Shown in pieces: positions 22,718 through 34,479 of a stretch of 64,000 nt of DNA (the first letter of the stretch is position 1; each line of letters begins with the position of its first letter). This DNA comes from Catonia carolina (lineage: Eukaryota; Arthropoda; Insecta; Hemiptera; Achilidae). The stretch is from the NCBI GenBank assembly GCA_035578175.1, contig JAQMRL010000006.1, positions 23,843,506 to 23,907,505 of the forward strand. The letters run 5' to 3'. The position numbers were made by a program, and so were the translations under genes. A model generated the notes under the pieces. The model did not search any database, was not told where the DNA came from, and saw only the letters and a program-made list of their open reading frames with translations.

Positions 22718-23670
22718 GTTGTGAAACACTCTCACGATTTTCTCTTGTCAATGCAAATTATGACCAATATAACCTAACATTAGTAATAAAATATTAGAAA
22801 TAAACAAAAACTAACCTCAAAAAACATAACCTATTTTAACCATGTGTGAATGATGCAAAATGAAAACCAACCTTAGTTTGAATTAATAATACGGAAAATC
22901 ACTCTTTCAAGCTAAACTAGGCTCTGTAGAGAAAAATACATGAAATAAAATTGTAGATCTTTTAATTTCCTAAAAATTTGATTATACACACCTTTCAGAA
23001 ATCGATACACACGTAAAATGCATCGTAAGGCCAAAACTTCAAGAAATTCATTTTTTTACAGATTTTCATGAAAAAAATTCAGGAAATTGCTAATTACCGT
23101 CAATTTAAGCGTTATATTACGAAAGTTTTACAAATAAACGTTGTAGAATTTTAAATTGTCAACAACTTTTATTTTATACATTTTTGCGTTAAAATGCGTA
23201 TTAAGGCCGTAATCTTAAAACAACCGTTTTTCCTGCGAGAGAACAGCCGCCCCAAGAATTTCATCAGACATAGTGCTTACGCTATCTTGTAGAGCATCAA
23301 AAGTGTAGTGAATGAGGCGATTTAAAAAAAAATAGAATTCGTTTTTGAGAAAATTGCAAAAAAGTGAAAAATGACACAATTAAACTACTACTTCCGGTTG
23401 ACCGATTTTGATTGAACTATTCATGTTGGATCCTCTCGTGGTACCAAACTTAAGTTACAAGTTTCAACTTTGTACGATGTTTCGTTCTTGAGATATTTTG
23501 TTCACACACAGAGACATAGACAGACAGACAGTCACACGCACAGACTATTCGCTAAAAACATGTTTTTGGGTTCAGGGGGTGTGAAAACGTGTATCCGGTG
23601 AAAACTCGATTTCGAAAAATCGACATGAAAACAATACTTTCTTTCCTATATAATTATTCATATAGGCGAA
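22718..23670 (+). repeat. Family A repeat, copy 2 (near full length)
   Basis: About 950 bp, closely similar to 27080-28038: GAAACACTCTCACGATTTTC at the left, CTTCCGGTTGACCGATTTTG in the middle, and GGGTTCAGGGGGT and TCGAAAAATCGACATG near the right end. The Jockey-like LINE inserted immediately after its right end. Confidence 0.75.
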
Positions 23671-23696
23671 GTAAAAATTCATTAATACTACGTACG

Positions 23697-25276
23697 CGCT
23701 CGTAAAAACGCCGCGCCCGTAACACTTGGCAGAGAACTCGCCTACCATCTGATAAACGTCGCTTAAACCGGCTGACAAACGAGCTAAAACAGCAAATTCA
23801 AACACATAACACCCGCTTATACGAAAATTATACTGGAACTCTGAACGAGAAGGATGGTAGTCTCTGGCGTAGCACAAAACGCCTACTACGGCATCACACG
23901 ACATCGATGCCCCTTAGGGTGGGTGACGGACCCTGGCTAATAACTGATGACGACAAAGCTGAATGCTTTGGTAGACATCTTTCTGAAACATTCACTCCCC
24001 ATAATGACATCCAATTTGTATATCACCAACGCGTTACTCAGTCACTAGATGAACCGCTTCAATTATCCCTTCCGCCGAAATACTTTCACCCCTCCGAAGT
24101 AAAATCTGAAATTTCGAGATTACCACGTAAGAAGTCACCGGGATATGATTTAATAACAGCTGAAATACTTAAACATTTACCGCGGAAAGCGCTCGTTCTC
24201 CTTACTACAATCTTCAATAGTATATTGCGCACGACACATTTCCCCACTCAGTGGAAGTATGCAGAAATAGTAATGATACAAAAACCGAACAAACCTTTTC
24301 ATTTACCTTCCTCCTACCGACCAATAAGCCTCCTCTCAGTACCTTCAAAAATTTTCGAAAAACTCCTTTACAAGCGCATTCTTTGGCTGGTTCATGATAC
24401 ACTACCTCCACATCAATTCGGATTCCGCACTCAACACTCCACCACACAACAACTGCACAGGGTGACTGATTACATAGCTTCGTCTATGGAACAAAAGATG
24501 TTATGTGTCCGCAGGTTTCCTGGATGTCGCTCAAGCTTTTGACAGAGTTTGGCATACAGGCCTCTTACACAAACTGAGAGAAATACTACCATTTACCTCC
24601 CCATAATGATATCCAATCTGTATATCACCAACGCGTTACTCAGTCACTAGATGACACTTTCCTCCTTATCATAAATTCCTTCCTATCTGACAGATTCTTT
24701 AGAATTCGTTTAGGATCGTCTTACTCAAATTTCTTTCTTGTCTTAGCCGGCGTGCCTCAGGGCTCAATTTTAGCCCCACTTCTCTATTCTGTATACACTT
24801 CAGACCTACCGACCCTACCCCAGACCCTCACTGCTACCTACGCTGACGACAGAGCGATATTAGCCCGAGACCAAAACTCTATACACGCTTCACTAACACT
24901 CCAACATCATTTCAATTTTATACACGAATGGTGTAAAACATGGAAAATAAAACTTAATACGACAAAATCCCTTCACGTAACTTTCACACTCCGTCATGGT
25001 GATTGCCCACCAGTATACATAGACAATGAACCTCTCACAAAGACAGATACGGTCAAGTATCTCAGTCTGACTTTCGATAAACGACTAACTTGGAGCACAC
25101 ATATCAAACGGAAACGTTTATTACTGAATTCCCGACTTAAACTTCTATATTCCCTACTTCACAAACGATCAAAATTACCAATGGCATATTATGTCATTTA
25201 CATTATTATCATAATCATCTCATTTGCTTGTTGTAACGTTTTACAGTTGTAAATAAAGAATTAAAGAGAAAAAAAA
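23697..25276 (+). mobile_element. 5'-truncated Jockey-like LINE with 13-bp target duplication
   Basis: Flanked by AATACTACGTACG on both sides (23684-23696, 25277-25289) and ending in an A-rich tail, so this is a bona fide retrotransposed copy. It encodes reverse transcriptase: the linker and fingers are open from about 23709 to 24542 (KKSPGYDLITAEILKH, SSYRPISLLS, HQFGFRTQHST); then, after a frameshift near 24515, LDVAQAFDRVWH with the first catalytic Asp; then GVPQGSILAPLLYSVYTSDL and YADDRAILA (YADD box) from 24752. A 56-bp internal duplication interrupts the palm. The end of the ORF is deleted: the coding similarity stops near 25185 and joins the 3' untranslated tail. No endonuclease remains, so the copy is inactive. 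Confidence 0.85.
24597..24652 (+). repeat. Internal 56-bp templated duplication within the LINE
   Basis: Nearly identical to 23996-24051 (both contain TATATCACCAACGCGTTACT and TCAGTCACTAGATGA), about 600 bp away in the same orientation. It sits between the coding blocks for LLHKLREILPF and FLLIINSFLSDR, which are contiguous in related RTs, so it is an insertion. Confidence 0.85.
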
Positions 25277-25436
25277 AATACTACGTACGTTTTACCGATT
25301 CCCCAAATCTAGGTTAAATTAAAAATTTCAGTTCTTAATTTAATTTTAAAAAGAGAATTCACAAATAAAAACAATTATTATGTATTTTATCATCGATACG
25401 TACTTATATTTAAATAAATATCATCGATATTTATTT

Positions 25437-25648
25437 AAGAACGGAAGAGATGGAGGTGTAAAAGACACTAGAGTTATCTCCTCTGAGAGTAATGAATTTT
25501 ATTATACAGCCAGACCCTGTGGCAGATGAAGTAAAGGGATCATTTGCAGGGTGGAAAGTAGATGCTTTACGGAGGGCCTGGCATTGTGCTAAGCTCATAC
25601 TCTTTTAACTCAGTGAACATCAGCGGCTGATGATATAAACAACAACAA
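25437..25648 (-). repeat. Family C interspersed repeat, copy 3 (partial)
   Basis: Inverted copy with GTTATCTCCTCTGAGAGTAA, TACAGCCAGACCCTGTGG and ATCATTTGCAGGGTGGAAA; lacks the middle of the 5' part. Confidence 0.75.
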
Positions 25649-25745
25649 ATTTTAATTTATGACTATTTTGAATTGCCAGAGAGAAATAAAATTTCTTAAA
25701 TTCATGGAATGTAAAGCTAAAAGTATTATTAGTTTTTGGTACTGT

Positions 25746-26824
25746 AAGGCTGTGTTCTAGCTGTATCCGGCTTTTGCGGTGTGTGTGGAGCGGTGCGACC
25801 AATGCGTTAATCGTACAAAATAAAATATGTATAGTTGTGGAACTCTAGCTTTGCGCACGACCTTGTGTACGCCGTATTGGTCGGGAGTTAGGGAAGTCAT
25901 GCACTTCCGAAAACATGAGTCGCACTTCACTGTTCTGTTAAAAACTGTCACCACACGTTGTTTGCTTTCTGTTAAATTATAAGTTAATTATGTATGTCAC
26001 ACATATAAATATGAACAAAAGCAAGAATTAATTACTACATTAGAACGTTCATTTCAACTGATTTTATTACTGTGAGTAATATTTAATTATACTTAACAAT
26101 ATTTATATTTATATTTTTAATTATACAACATCAGTTGTAGCGTCGATATCGTATAATCCCTTTCTCTCGCATTTTCATAGTAGTGTTTCTAAAAGTGAAT
26201 GTTTACGGGTGTTTTGTGTAACTACACTACAGATACTTACGTACAAGTAGTAAGTGTTATTTGTGTGTTTTCTTTATTTCATTTTTTCAAACAAAATGTC
26301 GGAAAATAAAATGTTAATAAAAATTTCGGTAGTTTTATAATTAGAACGCCGACCTGATCAATTTATAAGATTTTTTTAGTTAATATAAACCTAAATCAAA
26401 TTTAATTAGGCGGTAAATATTTAATTTTATTTGTTTGCAATTGACCACACGTATAAATAGATTTATTGTAACAAAAAATAACGCAGCGTAGTTATTAAAG
26501 GAAGTGAATCAAATAAATTAATAAGTTTAAAGTTATATGTTTGTGTAAATGCAGGCGTTCGTATTAAATGGAGTCAATGTTTTCGAAGAGACTAGTATGG
26601 CAACGGCCCCCGTGCACCGAGCTGCAATTTTATACACTTTTTGTAGGTACAAATATGATGGTGTCCTAACTGCAAACGGGCATCGCACCGCACCCAACTC
26701 GGATGCAGCTAGGACATTATCACTTGTATCTATATGTTTTATTTTGTACGATTAACGCATTTGCCGTACTGCACCATATGCACCACAAAAGCCGAATGCA
26801 GCTAGGACATAGCCTAGGTCTATG
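25746..26824. mobile_element. Non-autonomous DNA element with about 100-bp TIRs
   Basis: The left end (AGGCTGTGTTCTAGCTGTAT...) and the right end, inverted (AGGCTATGTCCTAGCTGCAT...), match over about 100 bp, including GCGTTAATCGTACAAAATAA. A shorter repeat of GTCCTAGCTGCAT lies inside the right arm near 26705. The interior (about 870 bp) is AT-rich with no transposase; a 68-codon ORF at 26549 is not recognised. The target duplication is not clear. Confidence 0.65.
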
Positions 26825-27079
26825 GTAAGTATACTTTCCACTGGCAATAAGGTCGATTATTTTAAATAATAAGTTATGTAGTTAAAGCCTATTGGCATTT
26901 TATGGTTTTATAGACCATTTGCTTCATGAATTACATGAATGTGGTAAGGATTCATACCAACATACGCAAAAGTGTTGTTTTGTTGTTACTTTTGTACAGG
27001 GCTTAAAAAATTAGAGTTTTTCTACAGGAAAGCAGATAAGTTATTCTACACATTTTTCTGTATTATAGGACTAAAAATC

Positions 27080-27870
27080 TGGTGTGAAACACTCACACAA
27101 CTTTCTCTTGCCAATGCAAATAATTAACAATAAACCTAACATTATTAATAAAATATTAGAAATAAACAAAAAACTAACCTCAAATACATAACCTTATTTT
27201 AATCATGAGTGAATGATGCAAAATGAAAATCAACCTCAGTTTGGCTTAGAAATACGGAAAATCACTCTTTCTCTCTAAACTAGGCTCTGTAGAGAAAAAT
27301 GCTTTAAATAAAAGTTGTAGATCTTTTAATTTTCTATAACATAAATTATATACACTTTTGTCGTAAATTGCATACTAAGGCCGAAATCTTAAAAAAATCA
27401 ATTTTTCACACATTTTCGTGAGAAAAAAAAACAGAAAATCGCAAATTACCGCTAAACTAAGCGTTATACAAAAAATTGTTTGAAATAAAAGTTGTAGAAT
27501 TTTCAATTTTCTACAACTTTTATTATATAAAGTTTTGCGCTAAAATGCATATTAAAGCTGTAATCTTAAAAAAACAACGTTTTTACGTGAAAACAGCCTC
27601 ACGCAGAATTTCAGCAAACATGACGCCTACCCTATCTTGTAGAGAATAAAAAATTGAGTAAACCAGGCGATTTTAAAAAAAAATCGTAGGACCAGTTTTT
27701 GAGAAAATCGCAAAAAAGTGAAAAATTACACGAATAAACTACCACTTCCGGTTGACCGATTTTGATGAAAATGTTCGTGTCGAGTCCGGTAGTGGTACGT
27801 AACTTAAGTTTCAAGTTTCAAGTTCGTACGATGTTCCGTTCTTGAGATATTCTGTTCACACACAGACACA

Positions 27871-27905
<35 letters not shown>

Positions 27906-28038
27906 CAATCGCTAAAAACATGTTTTTTGGGTTCAGGGGGTCTGAAAACGTATAGATCCGGTGAAAACTCGATTTCGAAAAATCGACATGAAAACAATAC
28001 TTTCCTTCCTATATATTCATAGGCAAGAGAAAGTAAAA
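27080..28038 (+). repeat. Family A repeat, copy 3 (near full length)
   Basis: About 960 bp. The left end contains ACTTTCTCTTGCCAATG and the right end, inverted, ACTTTCTCTTGCCTATG, giving short terminal inverted repeats of about 15 bp. Just outside the left one is GTGTGAAACACTCACAC, a small hairpin. No coding capacity. This favours a non-autonomous DNA transposon over a SINE. Confidence 0.7.
27855..27902. repeat. (CA)n microsatellite in family A copy 3
   Basis: CA run inside the repeat; copy 2 has the shorter, impure CAGACAGACAGTCACACG at the same place, so the run expanded within the family. Confidence 0.9.
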
Positions 28039-28239
28039 ATTGTTTTAATAAGCATTCTTACCACTAAACATTACGTGATTCCCATTTCAATAAACGTTCC
28101 TTGTTAAGTAGGCTGTACTTACCAGGGCTTAACATAAAAAAAAAATAACTTACTGTTCTAGCACTAGAAATACGTTATTCAAGCCCCCCTATAACACACA
28201 ATTTAACATTTTACAACATGTATATTTTCCCCCGTAGCA

Positions 28240-28352
28240 CTGCCCTATAAAGGGTTAACGTGTTGAAATTTCCAGACCTTAGCAGGAAATCGAACCCTGG
28301 ATCTTTCGCTTAGTAGGTTAGCGTGCTAGTCGCTACGCCATGGAGGCGGTCA
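28240..28352 (-). repeat. tRNA-derived SINE head
   Basis: On the minus strand: A-box-like TGGCGTAGCGACTAGCACGC (28321-28341) and B-box GGGTTCGATTTCC (28285-28297) at normal tRNA spacing, with no cloverleaf-quality acceptor stem. It differs from the other SINE heads here. Confidence 0.6.
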
Positions 28353-28990
28353 TTTTATAAATTAATAACAGATTTTTATCAAAATATTCACGAGAAATAT
28401 TTAAATTAAAATAAGACTTGAAAAACAAACATTCTTTATAGATAACTAATAAAATATTAAGAGCTTGATTAAAAATTTAAATCGAAACTCATCAGTAACA
28501 TTAGTAACAGAATAATTTAAATTTGATGATCAAAGGCGCTGGTTCTGTTGGAAAACGTGGGGTAGTTGACTGTTATACCTGTGTACATTATTTTTAAAAA
28601 GTCAGAGTTGATTTTTTAAATGTATTAGTTCATCTACATAAAATGTATTAACAAAATAACATGTAATAATATACTGTAAATGTATTTTTATTCACTAGAG
28701 CTAACGCATTAATTCCATGTTCGTTATAATTTATAATACAGAACATCATTAAAAATCTTGTCAGAAACAGTCTCACGACCCAATGACTTCCCAATGTAAA
28801 AATATCATTTATTAAAAAAGTAGCATAATTACTTGAGTCAAAAGTTTGCCGTTGTTTTTAAAAAGGGTTAAAACGCATGTGCAAATACTTGGGTATCAGT
28901 TCAGCAAACGCAATAATGTAAACAAAAAGTAGAAAAATTATATCACGGAACGTTTTGTAGGTTATCTGTACGAATATAACTGTTTTTTAC
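28353..28990. other. AT-rich stretch without recognised feature
   Basis: No ORF or repeat recognised. Confidence 0.45.
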
Positions 28991-29000
28991 TGAAACAATA

Positions 29001-29183
29001 ATGTTGGTTTCTCGAAAACGTGGTTGGTCTATTAACAGTGATGAAGTAAATCTAATATGCAATGTAATAAAATGTTGTGTTAAACAAAAATATTTTTCAT
29101 GCCTATTAACAAAAGCCATGAGCGAGCGGCTAACTACTGTGATATTTTCTTTCCACAATTCGAATAATAAAGAAGAAATGTAG
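29001..29183 (+). pseudogene. Possible transposase helix-turn-helix remnant
   Basis: A 60-codon frame with basic RKRGW, a helix ending VIKCCVKQK and then LTKAMSERLTTV. The pattern resembles the N-terminal helix-turn-helix of insect DDE transposases, but the second helix is poor. Tentative. Confidence 0.25.
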
Positions 29184-29439
29184 AGATGTGAAGAAGCTAT
29201 TATTCTTCAACAGTTTTTCTGATACATGGTAAAATACGGAAACAGTTCAGTAGATAGGCTACTAGTGAGACGTATAGTAAGGACGACGGGGATAGTGATA
29301 GTAAAGAAAACGATTCACTTAAAAACATTTTATACAAGTTATTCATAGAAACTATGCATCGTTAGGAAGGTTAACTATCCTGGAGTTTTCATCAAAATTG
29401 GTTGAGTGGTTGCTGAGAAAATTTTTCTCATTTGCTAAA

Positions 29440-29720
29440 AAAATAGATAGTTCGGAAATTACAAAAAACTGAAAAATTTAACTTTGTGCATCTCAGCTTA
29501 TAGTCACCAAGATTGTCTTAGCAAACTAGCTTCATGCAGTGTGAAGCAAGCTGTTGAGGAGGCTGTGCTTAAAAATAACATGGGTTGTGACAACAGAAAT
29601 ATAAATTTATCTGCAGCTTTCGAAGGGACCTAGCAAAAAAGGAGCTATCATTCACTAAATGGAATAGTGTCAGCCACTAGTATTGATACAGGCAATATCC
29701 TATATGTAATCATACAAGAT
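29440..29720 (+). pseudogene. Mutator-like transposase remnant
   Basis: One plus-strand frame, with an in-frame stop, reads FEGT-stop-QKRSYHSLNGIV and then DTGNILYV. This resembles the DGTWxKRGxxSLxGV block that opens the catalytic domain of arthropod Mutator-like transposases. Upstream, KLASCSVKQAVEEAV fits the preceding helical region. About 90 codons, decayed. Confidence 0.5.
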
Positions 29721-29724
29721 TCTG

Positions 29725-31330
29725 TGACTGTCTTGATAACTACTGGGGTACTATAGGGAAGTTCTAAGCAATTCAAAACAAAAATCTTTAAGCTAGCTTA
29801 GTTATAATTGAAGTTACAGCAAACAATTCGATTTAATGTCACAAACACAGAAGAAAATTCTATTTGCAGCTCAAAATTTTACAAATATTAAAAATATAAA
29901 GGTGCATCGTACAACAATAATAAATATATCAAATTAAACAAAAAATTTTAAAATATTATAAAATGTAAAAAAAAACAAAAAGTGCAAACATAAAATTTTC
30001 GTAATCCGGCTCCCCTTATGCACTGTCACAATGTCGTTTTCTAAATTATGAGCCCATGTTGTGCCTTTTGAAAAAAAAATAACCCCGGTCCACTGTACTT
30101 ATTTTAACTTTCTTCATATCTTTTATAATTGTATGTTAAAACTTAAAAATGTAAAAAATCTTTTCCACGAGAATAAAAAGGAAAAATAAAATTTTAAAAT
30201 ATTGTGTCAAAATCTTTGTTGTTTATGAGTTTTGGGTAATTATAGAGATAGTCAGTTGTTCTCCTATACATACAATGACTTTTATGAATGTAGACTTCAA
30301 CTTGATGTCATTACAAGTGTTGATATTACATATTAGAAAAGTTTCTAATTATTTTTTTGAAAAACAAATTTAATTTACAACACTTCACATTTGAGAAAAT
30401 ATAAATAAAATTATTCAATTGAATCATTCTATAAATTTTATTTTCTCATTTTTTTCAAAAGAAATGCAATTTCTTAGAAATTGAATTTTAATATAACATT
30501 GAAAATATGTTTTATTCTTATGAATGTAACCTCGTTATTTACATAAATATAATGTATGACTTCCTTTATATTCCAATAAATTTAAAATTTCATTTTTGGG
30601 ATATTTTATTTTACTCTTTTTGACATAATTTATTACATGTGTCGAAGTAAATCTTTGAAAGATTTACGTATTTCCATATCATTAAGCTTTCCTCGTAAAA
30701 ATATGTTTTAAATCATTCATAATCAGAGTTGAATTGATCAAAACCCACTGTAAATTTTTCTATGAAATCACAGTTGTTTTTAACACCAATTTTCCCGCTC
30801 TAGGTATCTAGAATACCTAATTTGTTTAATTAAAACAGTTTAAGTACTACAGAAAATGCACACAAATATTGGGATTAGTATCAAAAGAGACAAACACCGT
30901 AAGATCGAGTTAATTAAACAGATGCCAGGGAGTGATCAAAGAATTTCAGGACTTTTTGGATTTTATTCCAACGGAGCATTGAAGTATGACAACGGTTGGC
31001 AGCAACTGGTTTCTGTCACGCAACTTGAATACAACTGTTTTGAAAATTCTCTGTCACCTTGTTTGTTTGTAGGTTACGTGTATCTTTATAAAATATGATT
31101 TTCATGCGTGGCAAATTCCTAATGAATTCTGCAAAAGAGTAACGCATTTTGTGTGAAGTTGATAACACTAATACAGAAAATTTTCAAATGTCGTAGGAGA
31201 CCAAATATTTTTTTTCTAAAGCATCTGCAACTATTGTTAATAATGAAAACTATTATTTATTTATTTCCATGATATTACACATTACATAAATTGAAATTAT
31301 CATAATACAAATTTTTTTACATTATACTAC
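29725..31330. other. AT-rich stretch; one unassigned 80-codon ORF
   Basis: Mostly AT-rich noise. The ORF at 30856-31098 (ATG start, 80 codons) has a balanced composition, but no family is recognised and I do not call it a gene. Confidence 0.35.
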
Positions 31331-31334
31331 TATC

Positions 31335-32640
31335 CTATTACGTTATAGGTGGTGGAAATTATCCCATCTAACTATGGACAAAACCATGTAGTAAGTCCGG
31401 TTGGAAATTTTTATAATAAACATAAAAAATGAAGTTTAACTGTAAAGAATAGCATTCAAAACCTACTAATTTACTGCATTAACTAAACTAAATTAACCAA
31501 TAAGAATGAAAATGCTATTCATTAAGATTACAATTGTATCAACTATGATACATTACATTTTATAATTTATTAAACTTACACTATTTTTAATAAAATAAAG
31601 AAAATTAAATACAACCTAAAATTAATTATTACATTTAAAAAATATACTATTTTATTTTCCTCCTGTCTCTTTAGTTACCTATATCTACATTTGAATATTG
31701 CTGACTATTTTTTCTATTTCCTCTCTACCTGTTTTGGCTATCCACTTTTTTAGTTCGTTATAAAATTTTAAACCCGTTAGATTTTTTAAATGGTTTGGGA
31801 GCAGGTTATATATTGTGACACTTATCGCTAAGGTCCGTTTCGGGATCTAGGTAATTAAATGATTAATACACTAAAATTTACAATTACAAATATTTATTAC
31901 AACTAAAAGATTTACAAAATAAATAATGAACTAATTATAATGAGGTAATACAATAAATAACTTAAATAATTTACTTAGTACTACTTACAAATAATTATAC
32001 ACAAAGAACATACACAAAAACTGAATATAATGCACATACACAACAAGATAATATATAACAATACTTAACCACTACTATGCTCGGATACTACGTTGACCTG
32101 ATCCAACGCAATAAACACTTGTCAAAGATCAAACGGATACTAACTCACTGACACCTCGGGAGTCTCTTTATATAGGCGGTTCAAAAAGGTAATTCCAGAG
32201 AACCAGGGAAATTTCAAGCAAATAATAAAGTACAAAAGACTCTTTTTGCTGGAAAAGTCTTAACTATTGTAAACAAGTAAATAGGTCTATTGTAAATAGA
32301 ATAAAAGGTTTTACAGGTAACCAACCGACTCTTTCATAAATAGTTGTACAACAAAAGACCCTACCTTATCATACACAATAGCGCAGTCCTTTTAAATAAC
32401 TTTTATGAATAGGTATTCTTTTATAACTGACCCTATTGTTACTTTTTCACTCTATTATCTCTTTTTTTAACATTTTATGAATTAAGTACTAGAAATTTCT
32501 TGAACCATATTCGTCTTCGATGTTGTCACAATATTTTGGGTGCCAAGTACTCAAAATGACGCTCGTAAAGAACAATTCTCGCTCTCTCCGATGAGTCATC
32601 TCTGTTTCGCGTGTAATACTGATGTTTTCTATTTTGCATG
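31335..32640 (-). pseudogene. LINE 3' end, split by a solo LTR
   Basis: On the minus strand, on either side of the LTR at 31814-32530, the sequence encodes the C-terminal signature of a LINE polymerase: a FEYLAPK block ends right of the LTR and IYNLLPNHLKNL begins left of it. Removing the LTR and one ATAT duplication restores one frame across the junction. Left of it the frame continues through KKWIAKTGREEIEKIV to a stop near 31692, then 3' untranslated sequence to about 31340 that has a relative at 58795-58870. Confidence 0.65.
31814..32530 (-). mobile_element. Family B solo LTR, copy b, ATAT target duplication
   Basis: 717 bp with perfect 7-bp inverted ends TGTGACA/TGTCACA, flanked by ATAT on both sides. 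On the minus strand CTATATAAAGAG precedes TCAGT by about 20 nt, a TATA plus initiator core promoter. ATAT targets and 4-bp duplications are known for errantivirus-type Gypsy elements. No internal region is left. Confidence 0.8.
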
Positions 32641-33640
32641 TTACTTACGTTCACTTGAAGTCTTTTTATTGCTGTCTATTTTCACTTAACCCCTGTTCTC
32701 CCAATATCCATCCATTAAGCCTCCCTTCTGAATAGTCGCGTCCACCCCGTCCATCCGTAATCTTCGTGGTCTGCCTTTTTGTGTTCTTTATTCTGAGCTC
32801 CATTCCGTTATCATTTATGAATTTATCCAGCCTTCGCTCTTCTGTCAGACCTTACTTTAGCAACTATTTTTGCTCAATGTGTTTTATTAAATTCTCTTCT
32901 ACTTCCATCCTATTATTTTTCCTTATTTGGTATCTTATCTAATCTGATCGAACAGCAGTATCTATTTCAGTACTCCATTGCTGTTGCAATAATTTTGTTT
33001 CTCATTTTCATGACCTAAATTTCTGTAGCAAAGGTCATAATGAGGTACTACAAAGTTGTTTATTTTATACTTCTTTTTTAATAATTTTTTTAATGTTTTA
33101 CCTAACTGTTCACATTTTTCAGTGAGTAAATTAGATTATTATGAAATGCAACATTTTTTTTAATAAAATGACATGAATCACTAAACAGGATAATATTCAG
33201 TGATAAGATTCCAACGAATAACTTTCATAATTAAATTATTAAAAATTGTATTAAATTTTTTTTACAAAATTTAATATTCTGAAACCTAGGTTTTGGGTTG
33301 CCGGGTAAATGTGGCTGGTTGACGAGTCGTGTATTAAATGTGAGTTACAGAGCTAAAATAGTTTGTGAAAGGTGATGATGGATAAGCGGATATCTTTGCA
33401 CTTAGAGTAATAAACCTACACAGAATGTATTTTGAGACAGTTAAACATGATAACATGATAAGTAATATGTTTAACAGAAATGCCCTCTAACACCAATTTT
33501 TCAATTTGTTTAATTATTGTTTGCAACATTTTTGAATGGAATAATTGTATCAAAATAAGGGTTTTGTTAGTTCAAATCCAATAAAAATGTTGGCTTTCGT
33601 TTATAATTCGGGGTAGTTTGCTATGTATTTAATTTGACTG
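32641..33640. other. AT-rich stretch without supported gene
   Basis: On the minus strand 32700-32870 could be a further LINE scrap, but no motif is firm. Otherwise nothing recognised. Confidence 0.35.
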
Positions 33641-33659
33641 CTGAGTGATATATTCTTCT

Positions 33660-33732
33660 GATTTCTTTGTACAAGAAAATGGTGATGAGGTTTACGGAAC
33701 TGATCATCTCAAAAGATATGTAAATTTGAAAT
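33660..33732 (+). pseudogene. Possible Gypsy pol C-terminal remnant
   Basis: The frame just upstream of the LTR copy reads NGDEVYGTDHLKRYV, like the 'G..V...HV..LK.Y' end of Gypsy-type integrases. Its position directly before an LTR fits a 3' LTR rather than a solo LTR. No polypurine tract is evident and only about 20 codons are left. Confidence 0.3.
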
Positions 33733-34392
33733 TGTCACCCTCGTCCCCTTTGATTAGATACTGTGCTGCCGGCTATCAATGCTTCCAAATAGCGACAGAG
33801 GGAACCGCCAGTAGTTCCGAAAGGGGAGGTACGGCTGTGGGGGGTACCGACAGAGGCCTTTGTTGCCAAGGTCAAGACCAATAACTGCCCCCTACCACAG
33901 CGCTCTCGGCAACTATATAAAGAGCGCTCGACTGAGCCCGGAGAGATTAAATTCCAATTCACACAAGAGATTTGATTCTACGCTACTCTACAGTATCAAC
34001 CAAACTTCCTACATCGGCATACGGCTACCGGACTCCAGCGAAGACTCATCGACGAGTCGAAGAGAGAAGATGATGCTTCCGCTCACCGACCCGATACCGT
34101 AAGCCATCGACTGGGACCGTCTTCGCCCGCTGCCGCAAGCGATGCCTACAGCGGTCCTTCGACCGAGCCTTACGCCGATTGGATCCGACCAAGCAGCCAT
34201 CAACGCACTACTGCGAGGGAAGAAGATGACGTTTCCGCTGGACGACGACATGCCGTGTCGCCCAGCTTCCCGGCCGCCACAACGACTACAACCAACGCTT
34301 CGCCAAGACGACCACCATTATTTGAACGGCCCTTTTCAGGGCCACCAAAAAGTAAAGGTTTCAACTCGCCACTTAATATCACCATCCGGTGT
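33733..34392 (+). mobile_element. Gypsy-like LTR, copy 2
   Basis: Diverged copy of the LTR at 14333-14962: same TGTCACC start, same blocks (TTTGATTAGATACTGTGCTG, CCAGTAGTTCCGAAAGGG), same TATA (CTATATAAAG near 33914) and the same end CCATCCGGTG. No exact target duplication is visible, unlike copy 1. Confidence 0.75.
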
Positions 34393-34479
34393 TAGAATGA
34401 TAAAACCTTCCAATAAGTGCATCGTTTTTTTACTTGGGATATGGTTTATTTTATGTGCAATCAGGAGATGAGGAAATCA

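Noticed and set aside
32641..32880. Minus-strand LINE coding
   Set aside because: Some familiar-looking residues, but no ordered motif set, so not listed as a feature.
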